From: Heliophilum fasciatum
GTDB lineage: Bacteria; Bacillota; Desulfitobacteriia; Heliobacteriales; Heliobacteriaceae
Direction: 5' to 3'
Length of the DNA stretch: 64,000 bases
NCBI RefSeq assembly: GCF_004341395.1
Contig: NZ_SLXT01000015.1
Coordinates: 1-64,000 of the forward strand
In this document: piece after piece, positions 43,815-54,039 of the stretch
Position numbering within the stretch: position 1 is the stretch's first letter
Layout of the letters: each line of letters opens with the position of its first letter
Translations under genes and position numbers: made by a program
The notes under the pieces: model-generated
The model's database searches: none
The model's input: the letters and a program-made list of their open reading frames with translations, nothing else
Told to the model about the DNA's origin: nothing

Positions 43815-44306
43815 ATGAGCGATTTACTTGTTGCCGATATGGACGAAATCATCGAAGATACGCAAAAAGATAAATATCTGACGTTTACCTTAGGCAATGA
43901 ATCCTACGGAGTCGAGATTAAGTTTGTCACCGAAATTATCGGTGTGCAGCCGATCACCGAAGTCCCGGAAATGCCTGAATACATCAAGGGAATTATCAAC
44001 CTGCGCGGCAAAATTATTCCTGTCATGGATGTACGGTTGCGCTTTCACAAAGCTTTTCAAGAATACAATGATCGGACATGCATTGTCGTGATTGATGTGA
44101 AAGACACATCCATCGGGTTGATCGTCGATCGGGTAACGGAAGTCTTGTCCATACCGGATACAGAAATTGTGACTCCTCCGGAAATGAGCAAAGGAAACCG
44201 CGAATACATCAAAGGGGTCGGCAAAGTCGGGCAAGAGGTTAAGCTGATCTTGGATTGCGATAAGCTGCTCAATGAACAGGAAGCCGAAGAAATTAACCAT
44301 CGATAA
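43815..44306 (+). CDS. cheW: Chemotaxis coupling protein CheW
   Basis: The 163-residue protein carries the conserved GNESYGVEI near residue 30, PEMPEYIKGIINLRGKIIPVMD near 55 and the end motif KGVGKVGQ. It links CheA to receptors in the membrane-associated array. AAGGAGA precedes the ATG. It lies directly downstream of cheA. Confidence 0.95.
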   Translation: MSDLLVADMDEIIEDTQKDKYLTFTLGNESYGVEIKFVTEIIGVQPITEVPEMPEYIKGIINLRGKIIPVMDVRLRFHKAFQEYNDRTCIVVIDVKDTSIGLIVDRVTEVLSIPDTEIVTPPEMSKGNREYIKGVGKVGQEVKLILDCDKLLNEQEAEEINHR

Positions 44307-44324
44307 TGAATGGGGGTAGTGAAA

Positions 44325-46028
44325 ATGAAATGGTTTAAAAACCTGAAAATCGGTGTGAAATTGATCGTCAGTTTTATCATTGTGGCCATGATTGCCGGGG
44401 TGGTCGGCATCATTGGGGTCTTAAATATCAATAAGATCGATAAGAACTACAGCGATTTATATACAAACTACGGGATTGCCCTGACCGACATCGCTGATGC
44501 GTCGCTCGATTATCAACGGATACGGGTGAATTTACGGGATTTATTATTGCATAAAGGGCAAGATCGACAAATCTATGTAAATACCATTAAAGACTTAGAT
44601 AAGAAAAAAGAAGAAAGCTTGGCAAGATTCGAAAAATCGTTGCAAACAGACGAAGCGAAAAAAGAATTTGCCAAATTAAAGGCCGCTGTTGAAAATTATG
44701 CGCCGTTGCAACAGAAAGTTATTGATTTAGCGTTAGCCGGTCAAGAAGAACAAGCATTAGCAGTTTTGGGTGAAGGAAAACATCTGGCTGACGAAGTAAA
44801 CAATGGCATTAACACCTTATTTGAGCTCAAAGATAACGGCGGTAAAGCGCAAGTGGTCGTGTACTCCGAAGAGTCAAGTTCAACCATAACGACGATGATC
44901 ATTATCGTAGTCATTGCCGTCATCATCGCTATCGCTCTTGGCTTCGTGCTTTCCCGCATGATCAGCAATCCCATTAAAGAAATGGTTGGTGTGGCGGAAA
45001 AAATCGCTGATGGCAATCTCGATGTGGATGTAACCGTCGATACCAAAGATGAGATTGGTATCTTGGCCGTCGCCTTCCGGCAAATGACCAATAACTTAAA
45101 TGAAGTCATGTCTAATATCAGCACCGCTTCCGAGCAGGTATCGGCAGGCGCCAAGCAAGTATCGGACTCCAGCATGTCCCTGTCCCAAGGAACAACAGAG
45201 CAAGCCAGTTCGATCGAAGAATTGACCGCTTCGCTGGAAGAAATCTCGTCGCAAACCCGGATGAATGCCGACAGTGCCAGCGAAGCCAACAGCCTGGCCG
45301 AAAAAGCCAAAGACAATGCGGCGCAAGGCAATGAACAGATGAAACATATGCTCCAGGCCATGGATGACATCAACGATTCCTCCAGCAATATTTCCAAGAT
45401 CATCAAAGTCATCGATGAAATTGCCTTCCAAACGAACATATTGGCGCTGAATGCGGCCGTCGAAGCGGCCCGCGCCGGACAGCACGGCAAAGGTTTTGCT
45501 GTCGTTGCCGAAGAAGTTCGCAACTTAGCTGCTCGTTCGGCCAATGCCGCGAAAGAAACAACAGCCATGATCGAAGGCTCGATCAAAAAGGTTGAAGAAG
45601 GGACCAAAATCGCCAACCATACGGCTGAGGCACTCAATCAAATCGTGGAAGGTGTTGCCCACGTAGCCGAACTGGTCAGCAACATCGCCGTAGCTTCCAA
45701 TGAACAGGCTTCCGGCATTGCCCAGATCAATCAAGGGATCATGCAAGTATCGCAAGTGGTGCAAGCGAACTCGGCAACCTCCGAAGAAAGCGCCGCTGCC
45801 AGCGAAGAATTGGCCAGCCAAGCAGAAATGCTTAGCCAACAAGTTGCTCGTTTTCGCTTACGGAGAACAACCGGTAACGGCTCTTACCGCCGCATGGAAG
45901 ATCTGAATCCCGATGTGCTCCGGGTGCTTGAACAAATGGGCAATCAGCGCCCGGCCAATGATGGTCAGGAGCGGACAACCAATTCGAAAAAAATCATCTT
46001 GAGTGATCGCGAGTTCGGTAAATACTGA
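44325..46028 (+). CDS. Methyl-accepting chemotaxis protein
   Basis: The 567-residue receptor has a first membrane segment (about residues 10-33), a four-helix-bundle sensor with [13 protein letters not shown] near 70, a second membrane segment (about 190-212), a HAMP domain and a long signalling coiled coil. The hairpin tip has [23 protein letters not shown] near 370. The ATG at 44325 follows GGGGG at 8 bases. It is the only receptor in the window; its ligand is unknown. A hairpin of 10-bp arms (46058-46088) follows it. Confidence 0.93.
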   Translation: MKWFKNLKIGVKLIVSFIIVAMIAGVVGIIGVLNINKIDKNYSDLYTNYGIALTDIADASLDYQRIRVNLRDLLLHKGQDRQIYVNTIKDLDKKKEESLARFEKSLQTDEAKKEFAKLKAAVENYAPLQQKVIDLALAGQEEQALAVLGEGKHLADEVNNGINTLFELKDNGGKAQVVVYSEESSSTITTMIIIVVIAVIIAIALGFVLSRMISNPIKEMVGVAEKIADGNLDVDVTVDTKDEIGILAVAFRQMTNNLNEVMSNISTASEQVSAGAKQVSDSSMSLSQGTTEQASSIEELTASLEEISSQTRMNADSASEANSLAEKAKDNAAQGNEQMKHMLQAMDDINDSSSNISKIIKVIDEIAFQTNILALNAAVEAARAGQHGKGFAVVAEEVRNLAARSANAAKETTAMIEGSIKKVEEGTKIANHTAEALNQIVEGVAHVAELVSNIAVASNEQASGIAQINQGIMQVSQVVQANSATSEESAAASEELASQAEMLSQQVARFRLRRTTGNGSYRRMEDLNPDVLRVLEQMGNQRPANDGQERTTNSKKIILSDREFGKY

Positions 46029-46057
46029 CGCGTTGTGACCACCTTCGCTGTCGATTC

Positions 46058-46088
46058 GTAGGGAGAGGGCCGTTAGCTCTCTCCCTAC
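46058..46088 (+). repeat. Intercistronic hairpin between mcp and cheR
   Basis: GTAGGGAGAG pairs with CTCTCCCTAC, with GGC/GCT inside. There is no T run, so it may protect or process mRNA rather than terminate. Confidence 0.6.
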
Positions 46089-46106
46089 TCAAAGGTAGGT
46101 GACAAA

Positions 46107-46919
46107 ATGCCCGACATTACCGGAAAAGGGTTTCGGCAACTTACGGAGTACATAAAAAATAATTATGGAATTCACCTCAAAGACGAGAAAAAAACCCTTG
46201 TCCATGGCCGGCTCCATCAGATCTTAGAAAGCAAAAAACTTAACAGTCTTGGGGAATATTATGAGTATATTTTGGCAGACAAGACCGGTGAAGCTGTCGA
46301 GACATTGCTTAATAAAATTACGACGAACCACACTTTTTTTATGCGTGAAGCCGAACACTTTTATTTCTTTCGCGATAAAGTGTTGCCCTTTTTGTCCAGT
46401 ACTGTGAAAAGCAAAGATTTGCGCATTTGGAGTGCTGCCTGTTCTTCCGGTGAAGAGTCCTACACCTTAGCGATGCTGATTGATGAGTTTCTAGATAAAG
46501 ACAAACCAAACTGGGACGCCAAAATCTTAGCGACGGACATATCCGATAAAGTACTGACGATCGCCCGGCAAGGAATTTACAGCAATGACCGTATCGCACC
46601 GTTGCCATTATCATGGAAAATCAAGTACTTCACGAAGATTAATCAAGAAAATTCCGCCGTTATCGAAGCGATCAAGCGCGAAGTGATTTACCGGAAATTC
46701 AATCTTATGGATACCTTCCCTTTTCGCAAGAATTTCCATGTCATCTTCTGTCGCAATGTGATGATTTATTTCGACACGCCAACCAAAGAAGCATTAATTC
46801 GAAAATTCTATAACTCGTTGGAACATGGCGGATACTTGTTTGTTGGACTATCAGAATCCGTAAATCGAGAAACAACTCAGTTTAAATATATAATGCCGTC
46901 GGTTTACCGCAAAGAGTAG
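46107..46919 (+). CDS. cheR: Chemotaxis methyltransferase CheR
   Basis: The 270-residue protein has an N-terminal helical domain and a SAM-binding domain with WSAACSSGEE near residue 110, ATDISDKVL near 140 and FCRNVMIYF near 210. It methylates glutamates on receptors for adaptation. GGTAGGTGA precedes the ATG. It works against CheB, encoded next. Confidence 0.94.
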   Translation: MPDITGKGFRQLTEYIKNNYGIHLKDEKKTLVHGRLHQILESKKLNSLGEYYEYILADKTGEAVETLLNKITTNHTFFMREAEHFYFFRDKVLPFLSSTVKSKDLRIWSAACSSGEESYTLAMLIDEFLDKDKPNWDAKILATDISDKVLTIARQGIYSNDRIAPLPLSWKIKYFTKINQENSAVIEAIKREVIYRKFNLMDTFPFRKNFHVIFCRNVMIYFDTPTKEALIRKFYNSLEHGGYLFVGLSESVNRETTQFKYIMPSVYRKE

Positions 46920-47026
46920 CGATGGTTGTTACCTAAGAAAAAGTGACAATTGTTACAGTCAAATAATGAACGCAAGACAATTGGCGTTACAAGTAGCAAT
47001 CGTCGCCGCGCAAGTGAGGGAATCGT

Positions 47027-48055
47027 ATGGGTGAAAACAGGAAAATTCGAGTGCTTGTCGTTGACGATAGTCTGCTGTTTCGTGAAGTCTTATCGATGGG
47101 GATCTCTTCTGATCCAGCTATTGAAGTTGTAGCCAGAGCGATCGATCCCTTTGATGCACGAGATAAAATCCTCGCTTTTGAGCCGGATGTAATGACTTGT
47201 GATGTCGAAATGCCCAAAATGAATGGTGTAGAATTTATCCGGCGGCTTTTACCACAGTATCATTTGCCCACCATTGTGGTCAGTTCCGTGAGTGAAGCCG
47301 TTTTTGATGCCATGAATGCCGGGGCTGTTGACTTTGTCACGAAGCCGAATGTGAACTCTCCTCAAAGTGTGAAGGAGTTTATGCGGGACTTGATCAGCAA
47401 GATTAAGGTGGCCGCCCAAGCCAAGGTGGCACCGGAGCCATTGCGTCTGGTAAGTACAGAAGTGCTCAGTGGTACCGTTGATCGTAGCAAAAAGATTATC
47501 GCGATTGGCGCGTCCACCGGTGGAACGGAAGCGATCGCTCATCTGCTCAAATCGTTGCCCAGTAACAATATGCCGGGGATGGTGATTGTTCAACATATAC
47601 CACCGGCTTTTTCCAGGATGTTCGCTGATCGACTGAATAACCAGACCGCGTTTACCGTTAAAGAAGCACAATCCGGTGATATTGTCGAGTCCGGAAAGGT
47701 GCTCATCGCTCCCGGAGATCAGCACATGCGCATTCGGAGAGTGGCAGATCGTTATAAAGTAGAAGTTTTTCCAGGAGATAAGATCAATGGTCATTGCCCA
47801 TCGGTGGATGTTCTTTTTGAATCGGTAGCCAAGGAAGCCGGCAATCAGGCCATTGGCATGATTTTGACCGGCATGGGCTATGATGGTGCCCGAGGATTAC
47901 TAACGATGCGCAGGAAAGGCGCACGAACGCTGGGGCAAGATGAACGCTCAGCGGTAGTGTATGGGATGCCTAAAGTAGCCTTTGATATCGGTGCTGTGGA
48001 GAAGCAAGGTGCGTTGTCCAACCTTCCCGAAATGTTATTGGCGCTTCTAAAGTAG
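47027..48055 (+). CDS. cheB: Chemotaxis methylesterase CheB
   Basis: The 342-residue protein has an N-terminal receiver domain (VVDDSLLFREV, phospho-Asp in CDVEMPKMNG near 57) and a C-terminal methylesterase domain. The catalytic Ser is in GASTGGTEA near 164, His in QHIPPAFS near 190, and Asp in GMGYDGARG near 287. It removes methyl groups from receptors and is activated by CheA. cheD follows 9 bases later. Confidence 0.94.
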   Translation: MGENRKIRVLVVDDSLLFREVLSMGISSDPAIEVVARAIDPFDARDKILAFEPDVMTCDVEMPKMNGVEFIRRLLPQYHLPTIVVSSVSEAVFDAMNAGAVDFVTKPNVNSPQSVKEFMRDLISKIKVAAQAKVAPEPLRLVSTEVLSGTVDRSKKIIAIGASTGGTEAIAHLLKSLPSNNMPGMVIVQHIPPAFSRMFADRLNNQTAFTVKEAQSGDIVESGKVLIAPGDQHMRIRRVADRYKVEVFPGDKINGHCPSVDVLFESVAKEAGNQAIGMILTGMGYDGARGLLTMRRKGARTLGQDERSAVVYGMPKVAFDIGAVEKQGALSNLPEMLLALLK

Positions 48056-48064
48056 GTGGATTCG

Positions 48065-48535
48065 ATGGAAAAGGTTATCGGTATCGGTGAATTCGGCATA
48101 TCCAACCAAGTTAACGATACGATTCGAACCTATGCCTTGGCTTCTTGTGTAGCCATTACGGTCTATAGTTCGAAAAAAAAAGTCGCCGGCATGATTCATG
48201 TAGCGCTGCCCATGCCCGGCGAAAAAAACCTGCACAAATTAGGCTTGGCCTATTTCGCCACCACCGGCATTCCTTTGTTGTTTGAACGGTTATACAACAT
48301 TTATGGTTGCAGCAAGGATGAATTGAAAATCCATATGTATGGTGGGGCTGATTCTATTCGTCAGGATGATCAATTTCGTATTGGTATGAGAAATGTCGAG
48401 GCGGCAAGAAGTACCTTGGCCGAGTTGAACCTGATGATTCACCACGCCGAGGTCGGTGGAACATGTAGCCGAACGTTATTGATGGAAGTAGCAACAGGCA
48501 AAGTCCAAGTAACGACCCAACCGTTGTCGATCTAG
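48065..48535 (+). CDS. cheD: Chemoreceptor glutamine deamidase CheD
   Basis: The 156-residue protein has the CheD catalytic pattern: LASCVAITVY with Cys near residue 25 and GMIHVALP with His near 44. It deamidates receptor glutamines and in Firmicutes usually binds CheC. No cheC is seen in this window. TAGGTGG precedes the ATG at 48065. Confidence 0.92.
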   Translation: MEKVIGIGEFGISNQVNDTIRTYALASCVAITVYSSKKKVAGMIHVALPMPGEKNLHKLGLAYFATTGIPLLFERLYNIYGCSKDELKIHMYGGADSIRQDDQFRIGMRNVEAARSTLAELNLMIHHAEVGGTCSRTLLMEVATGKVQVTTQPLSI

Positions 48536-48552
48536 AAAGACAGGTGTCGGCG

Positions 48553-50517
48553 ATGAAAGAGATTTTGAACTACGAAGATCAAGACCATGCGAAGGAGCGC
48601 ATGGCTGCAGCGTTACGTTGCATTGGTGACGGCGTGATCATCACCGATGTGCAAGGCATCGTTGAGTACATGAACGCATCGGCTGAGCAGATCACCGGTT
48701 GGTCTGATAACACTGCTTTGGGCCGGCATTTTGATGATGTATTCCAAATCATCCACTACCAGACCGGGGAACCGATGATCGGTCCGCTGGCTGAATCCTT
48801 GCAAACAGGGGAAGCGGTAGGTCTTCAAAAAGATGCAACGCTGGTCGCCAAAAATGGATCCAAATATTACGTATCGGCAAGTTGCTCGTCGATCAAAGAT
48901 ACAGACGGCGTTTTCGCTGGATTTATTGTTGTTTTTCGTGACATTACACGTATCAAAAAAATGGAAAAAGAATTATGGGCAGAACGCAATAAATTACAAG
49001 TACTTAAGGAAGAAGCGGAAGCGGCTAATAAAGTAAAAAGTGAATTTTTGGCGAATATGAGCCATGAGATTCGAACACCGTTAAATGGTATTGTTGGCAT
49101 GGTCGATCTGACGCTTATGACGGATTTATCGGCGGAACAGCGGGAAAATCTGAATGTAGCCAAAGGGTGTGCGATCTCACTGCTTACGGTGATCAATGAC
49201 ATTTTGGATTTTTCTAAAATGGAGGCCGGTAAGTTAACCGTCGAAAAGATCGACTTCGATATTGAAAAGTTATTTGAAGAAATCATCAAAGCACACTTGG
49301 GCACAACTCGCAAAAAAAATCTGGCCATTGCCAGTCACTTGTCGCCGCATATTCCGCGCTTTCTCAAGGGCGATCCGATACGATTGCAGCAGGTACTCAA
49401 CAACCTGATCAACAATGCGATCAAATTTACGGAGCAAGGAACGATCACGGTTGTTGGCGAGGTAACTAAGCGAGATGACGAAGAGGTGGAAATCCAATTT
49501 TCCATCACCGACACGGGGATTGGTATTACGCAAAAAGATCAAGAAAAGCTCTTTAAGAATTTTAGCCAAGTCGATGGTTCGATTACACGCAAATTTGGCG
49601 GTACTGGGTTAGGGTTGGTCATTTCCAAGCAGCTTGTGGAGATCATGGGCGGTTCGATGCGCGTGCAAAGCGAGCTTGGCAAGGGTAGTACCTTTTCCTT
49701 CTTGTTGCCCTATACGATCGGCAACCGGCCTGCCGCGAAGACATCACCGCTGAGCATAGCGAAAAAAACCAGCAAGCCCTTGTATCTACTGCTGGTTGAG
49801 GATAACCGGGTAAACCAAATGGTGATTTCGCAAGTGCTTACGGCAATAGGCCATAAAGTGGATTTGGCGTTCAATGGCCTGGAAGGTGTGAAAATGGCCG
49901 CAACCCACGCCTATGATGTGATTTTAATGGATATCCAAATGCCGGAGATGAATGGTGTAGAGGCAACCCAGTGCATTCGGGAGATGGAAGGAAAAAATCG
50001 GCACACGCCGATCATTGCGTTGACGGCCCATGCCATACAAAGCGATCGTGAGCGCTTTCTGGCCAGCGGAATGGATGAATATATTGCCAAGCCTGTCGAT
50101 CTAGAAAGATTGACGCACCTTTTGGAATGGGTTACCGATAGCAAAGATAAGCCGGAACTTTCTTTGAATGCAAGCGCCAGAATTGATGCGAACGGTGAGA
50201 TTACTTTTGGCGAGTCCCAGGGATGCCGAAGCCGGGAGGAACTGGTCCCGGTGATCAGGGAAATGGTCCGGTGGATCCGGGAATTACGGGACATCATTGC
50301 CAGTGATGATGTACTCGCCGTTGAAGAAGCGGCCCATCAAATCAAAGAATTGGCCAACCTTATCGACGCGGAAGTGCTTAAAGGCCTTGCTTTTAAGATT
50401 CAGCTGATGGCCCGGCGCGGCGATCTGCCGAAGGCTTTGGAACAAGTGACGATGCTGGAATGTGAATTTGAAGCGTATCAAAATGGTTTGTATTGTGGGG
50501 AGGTGAAAACATGCTGA
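48553..50517 (+). CDS. Hybrid sensor histidine kinase with PAS, receiver and Hpt-like domains
   Basis: The 654-residue cytoplasmic protein has a PAS domain (about 15-140), a short coiled coil, a HisKA domain with MSHEIRTPLNG near 170, an HATPase domain (NNLINNAIKFT, DTGIGI, GGTGLGL), a receiver domain with VEDNRVNQM near 415 and phospho-Asp in LMDIQMPEMNG near 460, and a C-terminal Hpt-like domain with HQIKELANLI near 595. No membrane segment is visible, so it senses an internal signal through PAS. It is next to a receiver protein whose start overlaps its stop. Together they look like a phosphorelay attached to the chemotaxis genes. Confidence 0.9.
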   Translation: MKEILNYEDQDHAKERMAAALRCIGDGVIITDVQGIVEYMNASAEQITGWSDNTALGRHFDDVFQIIHYQTGEPMIGPLAESLQTGEAVGLQKDATLVAKNGSKYYVSASCSSIKDTDGVFAGFIVVFRDITRIKKMEKELWAERNKLQVLKEEAEAANKVKSEFLANMSHEIRTPLNGIVGMVDLTLMTDLSAEQRENLNVAKGCAISLLTVINDILDFSKMEAGKLTVEKIDFDIEKLFEEIIKAHLGTTRKKNLAIASHLSPHIPRFLKGDPIRLQQVLNNLINNAIKFTEQGTITVVGEVTKRDDEEVEIQFSITDTGIGITQKDQEKLFKNFSQVDGSITRKFGGTGLGLVISKQLVEIMGGSMRVQSELGKGSTFSFLLPYTIGNRPAAKTSPLSIAKKTSKPLYLLLVEDNRVNQMVISQVLTAIGHKVDLAFNGLEGVKMAATHAYDVILMDIQMPEMNGVEATQCIREMEGKNRHTPIIALTAHAIQSDRERFLASGMDEYIAKPVDLERLTHLLEWVTDSKDKPELSLNASARIDANGEITFGESQGCRSREELVPVIREMVRWIRELRDIIASDDVLAVEEAAHQIKELANLIDAEVLKGLAFKIQLMARRGDLPKALEQVTMLECEFEAYQNGLYCGEVKTC

Positions 50518-50915
50518 AAATTTTAATTGCCGAAGATGATTTTGTCAGCAGGAAGTTTTTGGCCAAAATTTTTTCTCAGTATGGTGAAGTGGATACTGTC
50601 TTCGATGGTTTGGAAGCGGTCGACGCCTATATGATGGCCATGCGAGAAAAAGAACCCTATGACTTGATTTGCTTGGACATTATGATGCCCAAAGCCGACG
50701 GTCTCAAAGTCTTGAAGGCGATTCGTGATCTGGAAACGCAACATAAAGTGGCAACGGAAGATCGCGCCAAAATCATTATGACGACGGCACTATCTGATGA
50801 GTCTTATGTCCAAAAGGCTTTTGCGGATGGTTGTCAGGCTTATGCAGCCAAGCCGATCGATGTAGCGAAATTAGTGGAGGTCATGAGCAAATTAGGTTTT
50901 TCCTTGAATAGCTGA
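50511..50915 (+). CDS. Stand-alone response regulator receiver protein
   Basis: This 134-residue protein is a receiver domain only: acidic pair EDD at 8-10, phospho-Asp in CLDIMMPKADG near 55, Thr in MTTAL and Lys in AAKPID near 110. There is no output domain, so it resembles CheY or Spo0F-type proteins. It overlaps the kinase gene by 7 bases and may be its phospho-acceptor. A strong terminator follows, closing the operon. Confidence 0.9.
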   Translation: MLKILIAEDDFVSRKFLAKIFSQYGEVDTVFDGLEAVDAYMMAMREKEPYDLICLDIMMPKADGLKVLKAIRDLETQHKVATEDRAKIIMTTALSDESYVQKAFADGCQAYAAKPIDVAKLVEVMSKLGFSLNS

Positions 50916-50934
50916 GGGGAAAGCGAAAAATGAG

Positions 50935-50990
50935 AAGACGCCGTCCAGCGATGCTCCCTAGGGGGGGCGATGGACGGCGTCTTTCTTTTA
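50935..50990. terminator. Bidirectional terminator after the chemotaxis genes
   Basis: AAGACGCCGTCCA pairs with TGGACGGCGTCTT, with inner CTCCC/GGGGG pairing. T-rich runs lie on both sides, serving the converging PBP gene as well. Confidence 0.9.
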
Positions 50991-51008
50991 CGAGCGAATG
51001 GAACTGAC

Positions 51009-53255
51009 TTATGGGGTTAACGGTTCAGGCGATGCCGGTGTTGAAGAGGGGGACGGCGAAGAAGATGAAGACGGTGCAGCAGATGTTGCCGGAGGTGTTG
51101 GAGTCGATGGGGTAGTCGGTGGGGTTTCCACAGGGACAACCGGAGTAGGCGCTAATATGGTCACCGAAGGTGTTTCCCCTGGGGGGGAGGAAGGTGGTAG
51201 CGGTGTGGCGGGCTGGGACCCTGGTGCCGGCATGGGCAAGGTTGTTGCCGGCGGTGATGATGGTGTTGATTTTGGTTTTGGCGACCAACTTCCCGGCCCG
51301 AGAAAACGGGAAGGACGGGGAGAGGTGTAATTCTCGGGCGGGTCAAAGGATTGTACCGGGGCGTCTTTCAATGCTGTGGAGAGAATGGCTTGAAAAATCT
51401 CTGCCGGATAGGAACCGCCGTAGATCTGGTTGAGATAGTGGCGGGCATCGGTGCGATCGTACCCCATCCAAACGGCACAGGTCAGTTCCGGTGTGTAGCC
51501 TACAAACCAAGCATCTTTGTTGCCTTTTTTAGTGACATTTTGGAATTCCGCTACCGGAGGGAGTTCGGTCGTGCCGGTCTTACCGGCAACCGGGCGTCCC
51601 AGCCGTGCTCGTGAACCGGTACCCCATTCTACGGTGGCCGTCAGCATCTCGGTCATGCGATAGGCTGCTGCCGGTGAAAGCACTTGCTGCGGTGTGGAAT
51701 CAAAGGAGTAGGTCTTGCCGGCTGCATCGACCACTTTGGTAACGGCACGAGGTTCAATGTAATTGCCGCGGTTGGCGATGGCGGCGTAAGCGCCGGCCAT
51801 CTGCAGCGGTGATACGCCGTTACTTAAACCGCCGAGGGCAAGAGAAAGATAAACCTCATTGGGATTCAGGTTAAGGCCGACACTGTTGGCAAATTTCACA
51901 CCGTTGGCTGGGCCGATGAGCTTGTAAAGATAAACGGCCGGTAAGTTGATGGAATAGGCAACGGCTTGCCGTAGGGTAACGGGGCCGCGAAACTGTCCGT
52001 CATAGTTGACTGGTGCATAGCCGCTGTAGTCCATCGGCATGTCCGTGATCGTGTCATCGGGAGAAAAGCCTTGTTCCATCGCCGGGGCATACACGAGAAT
52101 CGGCTTAATGACGGAACCGGGTTGGCGGCGCAATTGGCTGGCCCGGTTAAAGCTGCGGTTGCCCTCATAGCTGCGGCCACCGCCAAGCCCGCGAATCTCG
52201 CCGGAACGATGATCAACGACGGCCACAGCCGCTTGAATCAATTGATCTTCCGGACCGGGGGGGAAGTGGTTGGTGTCAGCTAAGGTTTGTTCTGTGGTTT
52301 GCTGGATCAGGGGATCCATGGCGGTGTAGATTTTCAAGCCGCCTTGATAGACTTGATCCTCCGGGAAGTTGTGGCGATGGACCAGTTCATCAATGACATA
52401 GTCGATGTAGGCTGCGTAGGTTTTGTCGGCGGCCGACGTGTGCAACTGCTCTGGTAATGGCTCTCGCTTGGCTTTTTCATACTGAAATTCGCTGATCATG
52501 TTGTTTTTGGCCATGACGCTTAAAATCGTGTTACGCCGCTCCCGGGCGTTCTCGGGGTTGTTATTCGGTGTGTAATAGCTGGGACGGCGAGGGATGGCCG
52601 CGAGCAAGGCCGATTCAGCGGCATTCAAGTCTTTGGCATCTTTACCGAAGTAGAGCTGGGATGCTGCTTGGATGCCGTAAGCACCGTTACCAAAGTAAAT
52701 GCGGTTCAGATACATTTCCAGGATTTGATCTTTGGTGAACATGCTTTCTACCCGAATCGAGAGCATTGCTTCATGGGCTTTACGGCGTAAGGTTTTTTCA
52801 TTGGTAAGAAAAGCATTTTTGATCAGTTGCTGCGTAATGGTGCTGGCTCCTTGTGAGTACCGTCCATCTTGAAGGTTGGTGACCAGGGCACGAAAGATGG
52901 CGCGGACATCGATGCCTTGATGATCATAAAAACGCAAGTCTTCGGCAGCCAGGATCGCGTTTTTCATGGTCTCGGGTACTTGCTCGAGGGGGATGGGCAA
53001 GCGATTTTGATGGCCATGCAGCGTTGTGACTACGGCGCCGTTACGGTCATACACTTGGGATGTAGCTGCAAGGGAACCAAGAGTCGTGGCATCAAACTTC
53101 GGCAAATCGCGCAGGAGATAAAAAACGGAGGCGCTGCCGGCAATGACCAGCATTGACAGGGTGATGAGAAGAGCATAGACAAGCTTAAACAACCAGGATG
53201 GCTTTGGTTTCGGCGCAGGAGGCCGTTGTTCCGTTTGTTCCGTGGTTTCCGTCAT
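51009..53255 (-). CDS. Class A penicillin-binding protein (transglycosylase/transpeptidase)
   Basis: The 748-residue protein has a cytoplasmic Pro/Lys-rich start, a membrane anchor at about 22-45, a GT51 transglycosylase domain (AAEDLRFYDHQGID near 108, GASTITQQLIKN near 136, RKAHEAMLS) and a transpeptidase domain. The latter has SXXK in RQPGSVIKPI near 385, SxN YSINLP near 440 and KTGTT near 564. The last about 100 residues are a Pro/Ser/Thr-rich tail. It polymerises and cross-links peptidoglycan on the outer membrane face. AAAGGAG and GGGAG precede the ATG at 53255. Confidence 0.92.
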   Translation of the reverse strand: MTETTEQTEQRPPAPKPKPSWLFKLVYALLITLSMLVIAGSASVFYLLRDLPKFDATTLGSLAATSQVYDRNGAVVTTLHGHQNRLPIPLEQVPETMKNAILAAEDLRFYDHQGIDVRAIFRALVTNLQDGRYSQGASTITQQLIKNAFLTNEKTLRRKAHEAMLSIRVESMFTKDQILEMYLNRIYFGNGAYGIQAASQLYFGKDAKDLNAAESALLAAIPRRPSYYTPNNNPENARERRNTILSVMAKNNMISEFQYEKAKREPLPEQLHTSAADKTYAAYIDYVIDELVHRHNFPEDQVYQGGLKIYTAMDPLIQQTTEQTLADTNHFPPGPEDQLIQAAVAVVDHRSGEIRGLGGGRSYEGNRSFNRASQLRRQPGSVIKPILVYAPAMEQGFSPDDTITDMPMDYSGYAPVNYDGQFRGPVTLRQAVAYSINLPAVYLYKLIGPANGVKFANSVGLNLNPNEVYLSLALGGLSNGVSPLQMAGAYAAIANRGNYIEPRAVTKVVDAAGKTYSFDSTPQQVLSPAAAYRMTEMLTATVEWGTGSRARLGRPVAGKTGTTELPPVAEFQNVTKKGNKDAWFVGYTPELTCAVWMGYDRTDARHYLNQIYGGSYPAEIFQAILSTALKDAPVQSFDPPENYTSPRPSRFLGPGSWSPKPKSTPSSPPATTLPMPAPGSQPATPLPPSSPPGETPSVTILAPTPVVPVETPPTTPSTPTPPATSAAPSSSSSPSPSSTPASPEPLTP

Positions 53256-53442
53256 CGCTCCCTATTGACTCCTTTCTTGGCTATGTCTTTTTCTATTCTC
53301 GATCCATGGCAATATATCCTCCCAATATATTACATAGGGTTGATTTTTCTTGGTTCTGGCCTGTCCGAGCGCTTCATAAGATTGGCAATAGCAGTGATCA
53401 TCCGGTATGGGGGAATCAGGGGAGCAGGAAGGGGTTACCAAG

Positions 53443-54039
53443 ATGAATGTGATCTGGCTTTTTTTTCTGCTTAGCGGTATGGGTGTGGCGATGGTGCGCG
53501 GCGATGTGGGAACGATCACCCAGGGGGCGCTGAAAGGGGCCGAACTGGCGGTGGAAGTCGCTCTAGGTTTGATCGGCGCCATGGCCCTCTGGCTGGGCAT
53601 GATGCGCATTGCCCAGGAAGCGGGATTGATTCATCTGTTAGCTCGCATAACACGGCCCTTGATGGTTCGCTTGTTTCCATCGATTCCACCGGGGCACCCG
53701 GCATTGGGACAAATCATCTTGAACTTAAGCGCCAATGTGCTGGGGCTAGGCAGTGCAGCCACACCTTTTGGCATGAAGGCGATGAAGGAAATGCAAGCGC
53801 TCAATGGCAACCGCAGTGAAGCCTCGGAAGCCATGTGTACGTTTTTAGCACTGAACACCTCTTGTATCACGCTGGTACCGGCGACCATCATTGCGGTTCG
53901 CTTGGCCGCCGGCTCAACGGCACCGACAGAAATCGTCGGGCCGACGATCGCCGCGACGACGGTAGGTATGTCGGTGGCGGTAACGGCCGATTGGTTGTTA
54001 CGTAGATATTTTCGGCGGCGAGGTGGCAGGGTATGCTAG
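53443..54039 (+). CDS. spmA: Spore maturation protein A
   Basis: SpmA is a nucleoside-recognition-domain membrane protein needed for full spore core dehydration. The 198-residue protein has about four membrane segments and the conserved NLSANVLGLGSAATPFGMKAMKEMQ-type motif near residue 105. The ATG at 53443 lies 9 bases after AAGGGG. The end overlaps spmB by 7 bases, the usual spmAB arrangement. Confidence 0.93.
   Translation: MNVIWLFFLLSGMGVAMVRGDVGTITQGALKGAELAVEVALGLIGAMALWLGMMRIAQEAGLIHLLARITRPLMVRLFPSIPPGHPALGQIILNLSANVLGLGSAATPFGMKAMKEMQALNGNRSEASEAMCTFLALNTSCITLVPATIIAVRLAAGSTAPTEIVGPTIAATTVGMSVAVTADWLLRRYFRRRGGRVC

Noticed and set aside
44741-45637. 298-residue minus-strand frame over the chemoreceptor
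   Set aside because: It is an antiphase shadow of the receptor's signalling helices, rich in Ser, Ala and Leu as expected of that, with no ribosome site.
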